From: an uncultured Methanobrevibacter sp.
Lineage (GTDB): Archaea > Methanobacteriota > Methanobacteria > Methanobacteriales > Methanobacteriaceae
DNA: 54,024 bases
Direction of reading: 5' to 3'
NCBI GenBank assembly: GCA_946541845.1
Contig: CAMNJW010000003.1
Location: 1 to 54,024, forward strand
A program made the translations under genes and the position numbers. Under the pieces are notes generated by a model, which saw only the letters and a list, made by a program, of their open reading frames with translations, was not told where the DNA came from and did no database searches. Shown here in pieces: positions 18,556 through 28,602 of the stretch (positions are counted from its first letter, which is position 1; the number at the start of each line of letters is the position of its first letter).

Positions 18556-19270
18556 CATCAATGACAACATGCTCTACACCCGGAGCATATTTTTTTATTT
18601 TATTTATTTTTATTAACTCAACATCCCTATTTCCCGCTTGAGATATTATCCTTTCTATCGGCCTTGTTTTCATCAATTTTTCAGGAACGGTCTCATGATA
18701 GTGCAATATTCCGCCCTTGTTCAGGCTATCGATTGCCACCTTCAGATAATGGTGTGTTGTTTTCACATATCCCATCACAATACGGTCCGCCTTGAACTTT
18801 GGAGTTTCAACCATGCAATCGCCCAGGATTGGTGTTACATTATTCAGCTTATTCAATTTGATGTTTTCACATAAGAACTCGTAGGAATTGGGATTGATTT
18901 CAATGGAGATGACCTCTTTTGCATTTGAATGAACGCCTATTGGAATGGAAAAGTATCCTATTCCTGCAAACATGTCCAAAACGGTTTCATCATCTTCAAC
19001 TAATTTTGCAATCCTTAACCTTTCATTATTATTGCCTTTAGACCACATGACCTTTGCCAAGTCCAATTTAAACAGACATCCATTCTCCTTGTTGATTGTT
19101 TCTGTTTCACTGCCATAAAGAATCTTATAGATCGGTTCCCTTTTGGTTCCCTGAATATGGTCGATTTTCATTATTGTTTTTACATTGTGCTTTTTGGATA
19201 ACTCCTCAAAATCATTTTTAGAATAACTGTTATCCAAAATCAGGATATCACCAATCTTTTTATATTTCAT
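18542..19270 (-). CDS. taw2: tRNA(Phe) wyosine aminocarboxypropyltransferase Taw2
   Basis: Class I methyltransferase-fold enzyme (242 aa) that transfers the aminocarboxypropyl group of SAM to the wyosine precursor at tRNA position 37. The SAM site is LDMFAGIGYFSIPIG near residue 98. The segment MGYVKTTHHYL replaces the NLP motif of the related Trm5 methylases, and IHYHETV-like LHYHETVPEKL plus KKYAPGVEHVV match Taw2. GGTGAG stands just before the ATG, and a TATA-like ATATATAAAC precedes it near 19295-19304. It converges on cofG with a 14-nt overlap. Confidence 0.82.
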   Translation of the reverse strand: MKYKKIGDILILDNSYSKNDFEELSKKHNVKTIMKIDHIQGTKREPIYKILYGSETETINKENGCLFKLDLAKVMWSKGNNNERLRIAKLVEDDETVLDMFAGIGYFSIPIGVHSNAKEVISIEINPNSYEFLCENIKLNKLNNVTPILGDCMVETPKFKADRIVMGYVKTTHHYLKVAIDSLNKGGILHYHETVPEKLMKTRPIERIISQAGNRDVELIKINKIKKYAPGVEHVVIDARID

Positions 19271-19453
19271 TTTCTCACCTTTTGAAAGAAAAGTTTATAT
19301 ATGCAAATAGCTAATATTAATATTGTTAGTTTATACTAATTATTGATTCTGATTTTAAATAAAATTAATAGAAAAACATTAATTTATTTTGTTATATTAA
19401 CCTATGAGTAGTTGAAATTAGATATTTTAAATACTTATATGAGGTGTATTTAA

Positions 19454-20068
19454 ATGGATGATAAAATACTAGAAGGTACAACAACCGTTGGAATTACTTG
19501 TAAAGACGGAGTTGTATTTGCAAGCGAAAGAAGGGCTAGTATGGGAAACCTTGTAGCTCACAAAGTAGCAGAAAAAATATTTAAAATTGACGATCACATT
19601 GTTACAACCATTGCAGGTTCCGTTGGAGATGCACAAAGCTTAATGAAAGTTATTGAAGCAGAAGTATCATTATACCAAATGAGAAACAATGATGCAATAA
19701 GTGTTAAAGCTGCAGCTTCATTAACTGCAAACATCTTACGTTCAGGCCCAATGTATGTGCAAACATTACTTGGAGGAATGGACGGAGACAAACCATCTCT
19801 TTACTCCTTAGACCCTGCAGGCGGTATGATTGAAGACACTTATATCTCAACTGGATCAGGTTCTATCGTTGCATACGGTGTTCTTGAAGACAGATTCAGA
19901 GATGACTTGACAACTGACGAAGGAATAGAAATAGCCATAAGAGCTATCAGAGCTGCTGCTGAACGTGACACATACTCCGGGAACGGATATTTGGTTGCTA
20001 AAGTGGATGCAAACGGCTTTGAAATGTTAGATAATGAAAAAATTAAAGAGATTTTGGATAATTTATAA
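19454..20068 (+). CDS. psmB: Proteasome subunit beta
   Basis: Catalytic beta subunit (204 aa) of the archaeal 20S proteasome. A short propeptide of eight residues ends at EG and is removed to expose Thr9 (TTTVG). The other catalytic residues are in place: Glu25 and Lys41 of the precursor, equal to Glu17 and Lys33 of the mature chain. SGNGYLVAKVD near the end is family-typical. GAGGTG lies 8 nt before the ATG. It is followed by fttA. Confidence 0.96.
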   Translation: MDDKILEGTTTVGITCKDGVVFASERRASMGNLVAHKVAEKIFKIDDHIVTTIAGSVGDAQSLMKVIEAEVSLYQMRNNDAISVKAAASLTANILRSGPMYVQTLLGGMDGDKPSLYSLDPAGGMIEDTYISTGSGSIVAYGVLEDRFRDDLTTDEGIEIAIRAIRAAAERDTYSGNGYLVAKVDANGFEMLDNEKIKEILDNL

Positions 20069-20118
20069 GCAAAACTAATTTTTCATAACTAACTATTTTT
20101 TTATATAAATAGGTGTAC

Positions 20119-20168
20119 ATAGTTTATGAAAATTAACTAATTATAGCTTAAGGCTTTTCATAAACTAT
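20119..20168 (+). promoter_or_regulatory. 14-bp inverted repeat in the fttA upstream region
   Basis: ATAGTTTATGAAAA (20119-20132) is a perfect inverted copy of TTTTCATAAACTAT (20155-20168), separated by 22 nt. A TATA-like TTTATATAAATA lies at about 20099-20110, so the left arm covers or follows the expected transcription start. A T7 run at 20183-20189 follows, and the ribosome binding site AAGGGAT comes next. It could be an operator or a leader hairpin. Confidence 0.5.
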
Positions 20169-20200
20169 TATACTACACTAACTTTTTTTGAAGGGATTAT

Positions 20201-22114
20201 ATGACTTCAGATATTTTAGAGGATATTAAAAAAGAGATTTTGCAAAAACTGCCGAACGAAATTCAAGTTTCAAAAGTGGAATTTGAAGGACCAGAAGTGG
20301 TAGTTTATACTAAAAATCCAGAAATTATAACAGAAAACGGAGATCTAATCAGATCACTTGCAAAAGAACTTAGAAAAAGAATTATCATCAGATCTGATAA
20401 AAGTGCCTTACTTGAACCGGAACCAACAATCAATAAAATTCATGAAATCGTTCCAGACGGTGCTGAAATTACAGACATTTACTTTGACACTGTAACCTGC
20501 GAAGTGGTTATTACCGCCAAAAAGCCAGGGCTCGTAATCGGAAAATATGGAGTGACTTCAAGAAACATTGTTAAAAATACCGGATGGGCACCGAAAATAT
20601 TGAGAACCCCGCCAATTAGTTCAGACATTATCGGGAAAATCAGGACTATTCAAAAGAATAGCAGCAAAGACAGGAAAAAATTGTTACAACGTTTAGGACG
20701 TCAAATTCACCAAGGAAGTAAATACCCTAATGATTGGGCCAGAGTTACTTCAATGGGAGGATTTAAAGAAGTAGGACGTTCATCCATGCTTTTACAAACT
20801 CCTAACAGTCGTGTATTGTTAGACTGTGGTGTAAACGTTGCAGCATCTGACAATAAAAACGCATTCCCTTACTTGAACGCACCGGAGTTTTCAATTGAAG
20901 AATTAGATGCCGTTATCATATCTCACGCTCACTTAGATCATTGCGGATTTGTACCATACCTTTTCCATTATGGATATGATGGACCTGTTTACTGTACAAC
21001 CCCGACAAGAGATTTAACCACACTTTTACAATTTGACCACTTAGACATCGCTCACAGGGAAGGCAATCCTTTACCGTTCACTTCCAAACATGTGAAACAG
21101 GCTATTAAAAATACAATCACATTGGATTATGGTGAAGTTACCGACATTTCACCGGACATAAGATTGACTTTGCATAATGCAGGACACATTCTAGGTTCAG
21201 CAATCTCCCATATGCACATTGGAGACGGAGCTCACAATTTAGTATATACCGGAGACTTCAAATATGAACCATCCAGATTATTAGAGCCTGCAACAATCCG
21301 TTTCCCTCGTGCGGAAACAGTGATTATGGAAAGTACATACGGTGGAAGGGAAGATGTCCAACCTTCAAGGAACAATGCTGAAAAAGAAATGATGAAAACC
21401 ATCTACAGAACACTTAAACGTGGAGGAAAAGTGTTAGTTCCAGTATTTGCAGTAGGAAGGGCACAAGAGCTTATGGTCGTGCTTGAAGAATACATGAGAC
21501 ATGGATTGATTGAGGAAGTTCCAATATACATTGACGGTATGATTTGGGAAGCAACCGCAATCCATACTGCAAGACCTGAGTACTTGAGTAAGGATTTAAG
21601 GGATCAAATTTTCCATATGGGAAGAAACCCATTTGTTTCTGAAATGTTTGAAAAAGTTCAAAATTACGATCAAAGAAAAGAAATTGTTGAAAGCAGACAA
21701 CCGGCAATTATCTTATCAACTTCCGGTATGTTAACCGGAGGAAACTCTGTTGAATACTTCAAATGGTTATGCGAAGATGAAAGAAATACCTTAATCTTTG
21801 TAGGATACCAATCAGAAGGTTCCATGGGAAGAAGAGTCCAAAAAGGCTGGAAAGAAATCCCACTTGAAGATGAAGATGGAAGAACAAGAGAGTTCCATGT
21901 GAAAATGGAAGTGAAAACCATCAATGGTTTCAGTGGTCACTCCAACAGAAGACAATTAATGGAATATGTGAAAAGACTCAATCCAAGACCGGAAAAAGTC
22001 ATTACATGCCATGGAGACCCATACAAGACTGTTGACCTTGCATCCTCAATTCACAGAAGTTATAAAATTGAGACAAAAACTCCAATTAATTTAGATTGTG
22101 TCAGAATACATTAA
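20201..22114 (+). CDS. fttA: Archaeal transcription termination factor / ribonuclease aCPSF1 (FttA)
   Basis: Archaeal CPSF73-like ribonuclease (637 aa), the general factor for transcription termination in archaea. The N-terminal ~140 residues are two KH-like RNA-binding domains. Then comes the metallo-beta-lactamase core with HAHLDH at residues 242-247, and a beta-CASP insertion with [18 protein letters not shown] and the late [15 protein letters not shown]. The length is standard. SD AAGGGAT precedes the ATG. It lies between psmB and purM, the arrangement I remember from Methanothermobacter. Confidence 0.95.
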   Translation: MTSDILEDIKKEILQKLPNEIQVSKVEFEGPEVVVYTKNPEIITENGDLIRSLAKELRKRIIIRSDKSALLEPEPTINKIHEIVPDGAEITDIYFDTVTCEVVITAKKPGLVIGKYGVTSRNIVKNTGWAPKILRTPPISSDIIGKIRTIQKNSSKDRKKLLQRLGRQIHQGSKYPNDWARVTSMGGFKEVGRSSMLLQTPNSRVLLDCGVNVAASDNKNAFPYLNAPEFSIEELDAVIISHAHLDHCGFVPYLFHYGYDGPVYCTTPTRDLTTLLQFDHLDIAHREGNPLPFTSKHVKQAIKNTITLDYGEVTDISPDIRLTLHNAGHILGSAISHMHIGDGAHNLVYTGDFKYEPSRLLEPATIRFPRAETVIMESTYGGREDVQPSRNNAEKEMMKTIYRTLKRGGKVLVPVFAVGRAQELMVVLEEYMRHGLIEEVPIYIDGMIWEATAIHTARPEYLSKDLRDQIFHMGRNPFVSEMFEKVQNYDQRKEIVESRQPAIILSTSGMLTGGNSVEYFKWLCEDERNTLIFVGYQSEGSMGRRVQKGWKEIPLEDEDGRTREFHVKMEVKTINGFSGHSNRRQLMEYVKRLNPRPEKVITCHGDPYKTVDLASSIHRSYKIETKTPINLDCVRIH

Positions 22115-22152
22115 TAATTAAATACTAATTAAAACATAGTATAATTATGGAG

Positions 22153-22176
22153 AATGTTGTAAAATATTACAACATT
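22153..22176 (+). promoter_or_regulatory. Perfect palindromic hairpin between fttA and purM
   Basis: AATGTTGTAA (22153-22162) and TTACAACATT (22167-22176) form a perfect 10-bp stem with a four-base loop (AATA). A T-rich tract follows at about 22180-22190, then the purM ribosome binding site. It may terminate fttA transcripts or act as an operator for purM. Confidence 0.55.
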
Positions 22177-22204
22177 TAATTTTTATTTTTAAATAGGTGT
22201 AAAT

Positions 22205-23224
22205 ATGGTTACTTATTCAGAATCTGGTGTTGATATTGATTTAGAAGCTGTTACCGTTTCAAAATTAGCAGACAAACTTAAATCAACATTAGAATGTAGA
22301 GATATTATTACTGACAGTGGTCATTATGCAGCTTTAGTAAAATTAGGTGACAAAGCTATCGCAATGAGTACTGACGGTGTGGGAAGTAAAATTTTAATTG
22401 CTGAAATGATGAACAAATACGATACTGTCGGTATTGACTGTATTGCAATGGTCGTTAATGACATCTTATGCGTTGGAGCAGAACCAATAGCTTTAGTTGA
22501 TTATCTTGCCGTTGAAAAACCAGACCCTGAAAGAGCAAGTGAAATTGCAGAAGGTCTCGTTAAAGGAGCTAACGAATCAAAAATAGCAATCATTGGTGGT
22601 GAAACCGCATCCCTTCCGGGAATCATTAAGGACTTTGACCTTGCAGGAACAGGTATCGGATTTGTGGATATCGATAAAATTATCACTGGGGAAAACATTG
22701 AACCTGGAAACGTTTTAATCGGTATTGAAAGTAATGGTATTCACTCCAACGGATATAGTTTAGCCAGAAAAGCATTGTTTGATGATGCAGGATACTCTGT
22801 TGATGATAAGATGCCGAATGGTGAAACCACAATCGGAGAGGAATTAATCAGACCAACTGAACTATATGTTAAACCTATTGTTGCACTATTTGAAAAAGAA
22901 TATAATATCAATGGACTTGCACACATTACCGGAGGAGGTTTCACTAACCTCAGACGCCTGAAGAAAGGTGTCGGTTATGACATCAATGACCTTCCGGAAG
23001 TTCCAGAAATATTTAAACTTATTTATGAACAAAATGTCGACATCAAGGAAATGTACAGAGTTTTCAACATGGGTGTCGGTTTTGTTGTTATCTGTGATGA
23101 AGAAGAAGCGGATAAAATTATGGGCACTTTAAAAGAATACTGTAACTGCCAAATCATTGGTAGCGTAACTGCTGATGAAAAAATTACTGTAAAAGCTTTT
23201 GAAGGCTCTGAAATTGAATACTGA
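22205..23224 (+). CDS. purM: Phosphoribosylformylglycinamidine cyclo-ligase
   Basis: AIR synthetase (339 aa) of purine biosynthesis; it closes the imidazole ring with ATP. Family motifs are [15 protein letters not shown] near residue 58, [11 protein letters not shown] near 133, [16 protein letters not shown] near 179 and [11 protein letters not shown] near 243. AGGTG lies 7 nt before the ATG. comC follows after 27 nt. Confidence 0.96.
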   Translation: MVTYSESGVDIDLEAVTVSKLADKLKSTLECRDIITDSGHYAALVKLGDKAIAMSTDGVGSKILIAEMMNKYDTVGIDCIAMVVNDILCVGAEPIALVDYLAVEKPDPERASEIAEGLVKGANESKIAIIGGETASLPGIIKDFDLAGTGIGFVDIDKIITGENIEPGNVLIGIESNGIHSNGYSLARKALFDDAGYSVDDKMPNGETTIGEELIRPTELYVKPIVALFEKEYNINGLAHITGGGFTNLRRLKKGVGYDINDLPEVPEIFKLIYEQNVDIKEMYRVFNMGVGFVVICDEEEADKIMGTLKEYCNCQIIGSVTADEKITVKAFEGSEIEY

Positions 23225-23251
23225 TTTAATTAACTAATAGGGTGTGATAGA

Positions 23252-24280
23252 ATGAATATAATGAAAGATAACGAAATAGCTCTTGTAAAGGAAATATTGA
23301 AAAAATTAGGAGCTAGTGAAGAAGATCAGGAATTAGTAGCAGAAGCTACCATTGATGCGGATTTAAAAGGATTTACATCCCATGGACTCGGCAGATTCCC
23401 ACAATACCTAATTAGTATTAAAGCAGGAACAATCAATTTAGAAGATAATATCACTATTGAAAAAGAAACTCCAGCAATTGCATTAATCAACGGTAACAGC
23501 GGATTCGGACAAGCTGTATCCTACAAAGCTATGCAAATTGCAATTAAAAAAGCTAAAGAAGTAGGTATTGCATGTGTAGGTGTACACAACTCAAACCACT
23601 TTGGAGTTACCGGATTTTATTCTGATTTAGCATTAAGAGAAAACTGCATCGGCCTCGTGCTTGCAAATACCGATCCTGCTATCGCACCGTTAGGCGGTAA
23701 AGAAGCATTGATTGGAACAAATCCTCTTGCATTAGGAATTCCATCCGACACATACATTACAGTGGACATGGCAACATCCGTTACAGCACGTGGAAAAATC
23801 ATCGAATCCAAAAGAAAAGGCCTAGACTTACCGGACGGATGGGCATTAGATAAAGATGGAAACCCAACCAATGACCCTGAAGCTGCACTTGAAGGTTCAA
23901 TCCTACCATTTGGAGGATTCAAAGGATATGCATTATCATTATTAATTGAAATCCTAACCGGACCATTAGTACAGGCTGGATACGGTCATAGCGTAACAGG
24001 TACCGCTTCACCAGAAAAAGACTGTACAAAAGGAGACCTGTATGTTGTAATCGACCCATCCAAATTTGGAGACTTTGAAGACTTCAAGGCAAACACTGAA
24101 GACTTCGTATCCCAAGTTAGGGCAACCGGTGAAACCGTTGCAATTCCAGGTGACTTGGAAGTTAAAAGAATTGCAGAAGCTGAAGCTAACGGCATTGCAA
24201 TAGATGAAAAATTATATGAACAATTAAAAGGAATCTGTGATGATTTAGAAATCGATTTGGATTCCTACCTAGAAGAATAA
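23252..24280 (+). CDS. comC: L-sulfolactate dehydrogenase (malate/lactate dehydrogenase type 2 family)
   Basis: NAD(P)-dependent dehydrogenase (342 aa) of the LDH2/MDH2 family. In Methanobacteriales this gene makes sulfopyruvate from L-sulfolactate for coenzyme M, and such enzymes also use malate. Seen are GVHNSNHFGVTGFYSDLAL near residue 111, LANTDPAIAPLGGKEALIG and FGGFKGYALSLLIEILTG near 221. GGTGTGAT precedes ATG 23252; an ATG three codons later is also possible. comB of the same pathway is at 7053. The specific substrate is inferred from order and synteny. Confidence 0.88.
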   Translation: MNIMKDNEIALVKEILKKLGASEEDQELVAEATIDADLKGFTSHGLGRFPQYLISIKAGTINLEDNITIEKETPAIALINGNSGFGQAVSYKAMQIAIKKAKEVGIACVGVHNSNHFGVTGFYSDLALRENCIGLVLANTDPAIAPLGGKEALIGTNPLALGIPSDTYITVDMATSVTARGKIIESKRKGLDLPDGWALDKDGNPTNDPEAALEGSILPFGGFKGYALSLLIEILTGPLVQAGYGHSVTGTASPEKDCTKGDLYVVIDPSKFGDFEDFKANTEDFVSQVRATGETVAIPGDLEVKRIAEAEANGIAIDEKLYEQLKGICDDLEIDLDSYLEE

Positions 24281-24302
24281 TTTTATTCTTCCTTATTTTT
24301 TT
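24272..24302 (+). terminator. Terminator at the end of comC
   Basis: GAAGAATAA (24272-24280), which includes the stop codon, pairs with TTATTCTTC (24283-24291). A T-rich run to about 24302 follows. Confidence 0.6.
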
Positions 24303-24496
24303 GAAAATATCGATGTTACTTTTAATTCTTATCGGAGTTTATCTAAAATAAACTTGAATTTAAAATGTTTAAAATAAAAATGATTATATATAAAAAGTAC
24401 CAAACTATAAATGTTATAAATATATTAATTAATATTATTAGAAATCATAAACTCTTTTTTTAATATGATTTTTTTATAAAGGAGGATTATAAGATT

Positions 24497-26788
24497 ATGA
24501 AACTTAAAAACTCTTATGTCTTATTAATGGTAATGGCAATATTCCTGTTAATAAGCATTGGGTCTGTTTGTGCAAGTGACATCAACGCAACTGACGATGT
24601 CAGCTTAGCAGATGACGGATCAGATGTTGTCCTTGCTAACGAAAGCACAGCGGCAACCGAAAAGATAGATACAAAAATAGTTTCTGAAAATGTGAAAGTA
24701 AAAAATTCAGAAGCACAAAAAATAAATGTGACTGTGAATGACAAGGAATCCAAAGCGATTTCCATTTCAAAAGAAAACATTACAGTTGCAGAAGGAACAA
24801 AAAAATTAAATTTTACTTATGCAAATAACTCAATAACCCTTAGTAACAAATTAGGTGCAGGTAATCATAGTTTACTCATTACCTACTTAGGTAATGCCCA
24901 ATATAAAAATTCAACCAAGAATATACTTTTATCAGTAATTGGACCAGACCACATTGATTCTGCATCAACAGTCAATGTGAATCAAAGCAATACTGTTGAA
25001 ATACCAATAAAAATTACCGATTATGTTAATGAAAAACCCGTAGACGGTAATAATTTCACAGTTGCCGTTTCCTACAAAGATGGAAATGATACAAAATCCA
25101 TCAACATTAGTAATCTAAAATATGAAAATGGAAAATTAATATTTAATCCTGAATTAGTTGACAACATTACTTCTTACAATATGATAGTAACCTATAAGGA
25201 TAACAAAACTAGTTTACCTAAAAATATTAAACTTAATAAAGTAAGAGGCGTGAATATCACACTAATAAGTTCTCCAGAAGTATATTACCAAGATGGTAAT
25301 TTCACATTTAAAGTTGTGGATGCATATACCGGTGAAGTAATCGCAAATGAAAAAGTTACAATCAGTGGAACTTATAACAAAACAGCAGTCTACTGGGACA
25401 TGAAGCAATCCGGAGGATCAATCAGTATAAGTACAAGTAAAACACTTACAACTGATGCAAATGGTATTGCAACATTAAATAATGTTAATTTCTATCCAGG
25501 TTTACTTTTAACCAATACTGCTATTTATGCTCCTGCTGGAGAATATGAAGTAACAGTCTCAGGGGCAAGCGGTCTTTCAGGACAATATAAAGGAACTATA
25601 AAAATCAAAAAAGTTACTTCAGTAGTAAAAGTTGAAAATTATAATGAATACTACGGAACCAACAAAAATGTGAAAGTTATAGTGACTGCTAAAGAAACCG
25701 GAAAACCATTAGAAGGTGTTGCAGTATTCTTTAACATAACTGACAGTGATGGAAAAGAGATTACTTTCACCACCAAAGGTGCAAATAATACAACTGTAAA
25801 AGTCAATAGAATAGCAACCAATGAAAATGGTTCCTTTGAGTTACCAATAAATAATTTATTGCCTGGAAAATATTCAGTCTATGCATCATTGAATGATTCT
25901 GCAAATTATAATAAATCTGAAAGCAAAAAAACTGCTACTATTAAAGAGATTCCTGTAAAATATACTATCAGTACTACTGGAATTATTACAGTTACAAATA
26001 AGTTAACCGGTAAGAAAGTATCCGGAGCTCTTGTTTTAATAGAATTTGACGGCAGTAAAAACAAAAGATTTATTGGACAAACCAACACTAATGGTAAAAT
26101 CCAAATTGTAACAGTCGGAAAACATAAGATTGCTGTAAGCGATGCAGATCCTAGATATACTGCTACCGCAGTTAAGAAAACTATTACAAACAAAAAAATA
26201 GCTGCAAAAGCTAGCGCTCCAAAAGTGACCACATACTACAAAACAGCAAAATACTTCACTGTCAAATTAACAAACAGTGCTAAAAAACCAATCTATGATG
26301 CTAAACTTAACATTAAAGTGTATGTCACTTCTAAAAAGTATTACAGCTACAAAGGAAATACTGGTATTGACGGTCAAATAAGATTATCAACATCTACCTT
26401 AAAACCTGGAACCTACAAAGTAGTTGTAACAAGCGGCGCTACTAAAAACTTTAGCCTTAAGAAAGTTACATCAAAAATTGTTATTAAAAAAGCTCCAACA
26501 AAATTATATCCTAAAAAATTGACTGCTAAGAAAGGAGTTAAGAAATACTTCAAGGTTACTGTGAAAAACACAAAAACCAAAAAAGTCATTAAAGGCGTTA
26601 AAGTTAAAATCAAAGTTTATACAGGTAAAAAATACAAAACTTACACTGTAAAAACCAATTCAAAAGGAATTGCTAACCTTAACGTAAAATCCTTAAAAGT
26701 TGGAACTCATAAAGTTGTTGTAAGTTCAGCAAACAAATACTGTGTTGCAAAAACTGCAAAATCAACTATAAAAATAACAAAAAAATAA
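24497..26788 (+). CDS. Secreted adhesin-like surface protein with Ig-like repeats
   Basis: Exported protein of 763 aa. An N-terminal signal peptide (MKLKNSYVLLMVMAIFLLIS, cleavage near CAS at 25-27) leads into a threonine- and asparagine-rich chain of beta-sandwich repeats. Several read like bacterial Ig-like/invasin modules, for instance KETGKPLEGVAVFFN and TKTKKVIKGVKVKIK, each ending in a G-x-Y/H-KV-x-V strand. The last ~200 residues are extremely lysine-rich, which would suit binding to an anionic cell wall. There is no C-terminal membrane anchor. It resembles Methanobrevibacter adhesin-like proteins. A strong AAAGGAGGAT site lies upstream of the ATG, and the preceding spacer holds AAAAAGTA plus a TATA-like ACTATAAA near 24392-24408. 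Confidence 0.85.
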   Translation: MKLKNSYVLLMVMAIFLLISIGSVCASDINATDDVSLADDGSDVVLANESTAATEKIDTKIVSENVKVKNSEAQKINVTVNDKESKAISISKENITVAEGTKKLNFTYANNSITLSNKLGAGNHSLLITYLGNAQYKNSTKNILLSVIGPDHIDSASTVNVNQSNTVEIPIKITDYVNEKPVDGNNFTVAVSYKDGNDTKSINISNLKYENGKLIFNPELVDNITSYNMIVTYKDNKTSLPKNIKLNKVRGVNITLISSPEVYYQDGNFTFKVVDAYTGEVIANEKVTISGTYNKTAVYWDMKQSGGSISISTSKTLTTDANGIATLNNVNFYPGLLLTNTAIYAPAGEYEVTVSGASGLSGQYKGTIKIKKVTSVVKVENYNEYYGTNKNVKVIVTAKETGKPLEGVAVFFNITDSDGKEITFTTKGANNTTVKVNRIATNENGSFELPINNLLPGKYSVYASLNDSANYNKSESKKTATIKEIPVKYTISTTGIITVTNKLTGKKVSGALVLIEFDGSKNKRFIGQTNTNGKIQIVTVGKHKIAVSDADPRYTATAVKKTITNKKIAAKASAPKVTTYYKTAKYFTVKLTNSAKKPIYDAKLNIKVYVTSKKYYSYKGNTGIDGQIRLSTSTLKPGTYKVVVTSGATKNFSLKKVTSKIVIKKAPTKLYPKKLTAKKGVKKYFKVTVKNTKTKKVIKGVKVKIKVYTGKKYKTYTVKTNSKGIANLNVKSLKVGTHKVVVSSANKYCVAKTAKSTIKITKK

Positions 26789-26793
26789 ATTAA

Positions 26794-26818
26794 AAGAGAA
26801 TTAATTTTCTCTTACTTT
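26794..26818 (+). terminator. Terminator hairpin between the adhesin and polB genes
   Basis: AAGAGAA (26794-26800) and TTCTCTT (26807-26813) form a stem with a six-base loop, followed by a T-rich run for the plus strand. The right arm overlaps the polB stop codon of the opposite strand. Confidence 0.55.
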
Positions 26819-28602
26819 TTTTCTTTTACATATTTAGCATAGAAACCATCAGTATCAGCATATATTGTATAAAATCCATATTCTTCAGCTTTTTTTATTG
26901 ATGATTTGATATACTGCCTTCCCCATGATGTGATTGCCTTGGCGCATTCAAATGAATACCATCTGAACCTTGGGAAACCATAGATTCCATACATTGTATT
27001 GGCCAATCTCTTAATGGCTTGCTGCTGTACATCCAAGGCCTTTTTTTCGGTTTCATCTTCACATGCTTTCATTTCACGCTTGATTCTGAAACGTTCCTGT
27101 AAAATCTTATCTATAACGGATGGGATAAATCCTTGAGGATCTTTCTTGAACTTGAGGCCATGCTCCGGAGATATATTGTACTCATCCTCATTTTCCACAT
27201 CCCCCAAAACCATCACGTCAGGAGATATGTTTTTTGAAATGATGATACTAGGATACAGACTTCTGAAATCGAACTGAACCAGATTTTCATGCAAGCCCTT
27301 TTCAGGCTCTCTTACATATCCGCCCTCATTGTCCTCTGCAGCAGCACGGTTTGCAAAGTTGGCTCCCTGCTTATTCGGAACGACTTCATTGTCAAAATAG
27401 GCTTGCTTTACTAAAAACCATTCTGCCTGCTGTCCGGTTGCCATACGGGAGACGTCAAATAATGGTTGGCCTATGATACGAGTAAGTTCTAAGTTAAGCG
27501 GAAGTGTCTGTTCGGCTATTTTCAAAGTGGAAACTACATCATCCAAGGAGTAGTCAAAGAGGTTATCCAATTCTTCTCCTCCATTGTCCCAAAATTCCCA
27601 AATGCGGTCTCCCGGAACATCGATTTTCTCTTCGCCAAACAGTTCGTAGTAAACCCTCTCCAATGTGTATCTCTCAAGGGTCATGTACCTTCTCATTACC
27701 AGATACAAATCAACATGAATCAAACCTTTAAAGGAAGCTGCATTGGCATATCCTCTTCTGATGAATCTTACGTCAGTCCCGTCCATTCCAATGTCCAAAT
27801 CAACACCAAGTATTTTTGCTCTGTCCTTGAGGTATGGGAAGTCGAAATTATCAGAATTGTACCCTACAATGATATCCACATTGTTGTCCTTAATGATTTT
27901 GACAAATTCCTCAATCATTTCCTTTTCTGAGGACATCTGGTTTACGAAATCATCCTTGGTGTTTGAATTTGTCTTTGTTGAAATTACCTGATTAACTCCG
28001 AAATTGCTTGCAACGCCAATCATGATGATTTCATCCTCTTCGGAATTTGGCATTCCATGAGGATTTCTTACTTCCAAATCAAAGCTTAAAATACGGAAAT
28101 CATGCGGATACTCCTCAACACGCTTTAAGTCTTCAGTCAATTTGATTATTTCAATATCCTGTTTTGTTGAATCCAAATCCAAAAAGGAATCCAATTCCTC
28201 ACCGATTGCAACAACCTCAGTCATTGGAATTACATCACGGTCCATCAGATATCTTCTGTAAAATGGAATATCGAACTCCCTGATTTGAATTACGCTTTCA
28301 AGATCCCTTAAAGCATCCCTATTTTTAGCAAGCTCCTGCGGATGCTTGAATGTCACCTTCAGGAATTCATTTTCAATTTGAAAGTCCTTTTTTATGACTT
28401 TTTCAATGCGAATAACATCCAAATTGTCCTGAATTTCAGTTATGCATTCATCCAACTCATCGGAAACAACATATAAATACGGTTCGAATGTATCATCGAT
28501 TAAAACTACATTCTTATCTCCATCCTTTGAAAATAACCTTATAACAGGCTTATCTTCATAAGTAACATAATCTATATCTAAAATAACAACATTTCTTTGC
28601 AT
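26812..28602 (-). CDS. polB1: Family B DNA polymerase, large part of a split enzyme (PolB1)
   Basis: DNA polymerase B of 596 aa that ends only 11 residues after motif C. The exonuclease is complete: Exo I FDLEVRN (Asp175, Glu177), Exo II YNSDNFDFPY (248-257), Exo III YSLDD (351-355). Polymerase motif A is DFRSLYPSII (445-454), motif B KRLANTMYG (531-539), motif C YADTD (581-585). The thumb and C-terminus, about 180 residues of a normal archaeal PolB, are absent. This matches the known split PolB of Methanothermobacter (MTH1208 plus MTH208), so the small part should be encoded elsewhere in the genome. The start directly follows the permease gene stop. Confidence 0.92.
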   Translation of the reverse strand: MQRNVVILDIDYVTYEDKPVIRLFSKDGDKNVVLIDDTFEPYLYVVSDELDECITEIQDNLDVIRIEKVIKKDFQIENEFLKVTFKHPQELAKNRDALRDLESVIQIREFDIPFYRRYLMDRDVIPMTEVVAIGEELDSFLDLDSTKQDIEIIKLTEDLKRVEEYPHDFRILSFDLEVRNPHGMPNSEEDEIIMIGVASNFGVNQVISTKTNSNTKDDFVNQMSSEKEMIEEFVKIIKDNNVDIIVGYNSDNFDFPYLKDRAKILGVDLDIGMDGTDVRFIRRGYANAASFKGLIHVDLYLVMRRYMTLERYTLERVYYELFGEEKIDVPGDRIWEFWDNGGEELDNLFDYSLDDVVSTLKIAEQTLPLNLELTRIIGQPLFDVSRMATGQQAEWFLVKQAYFDNEVVPNKQGANFANRAAAEDNEGGYVREPEKGLHENLVQFDFRSLYPSIIISKNISPDVMVLGDVENEDEYNISPEHGLKFKKDPQGFIPSVIDKILQERFRIKREMKACEDETEKKALDVQQQAIKRLANTMYGIYGFPRFRWYSFECAKAITSWGRQYIKSSIKKAEEYGFYTIYADTDGFYAKYVKEKK

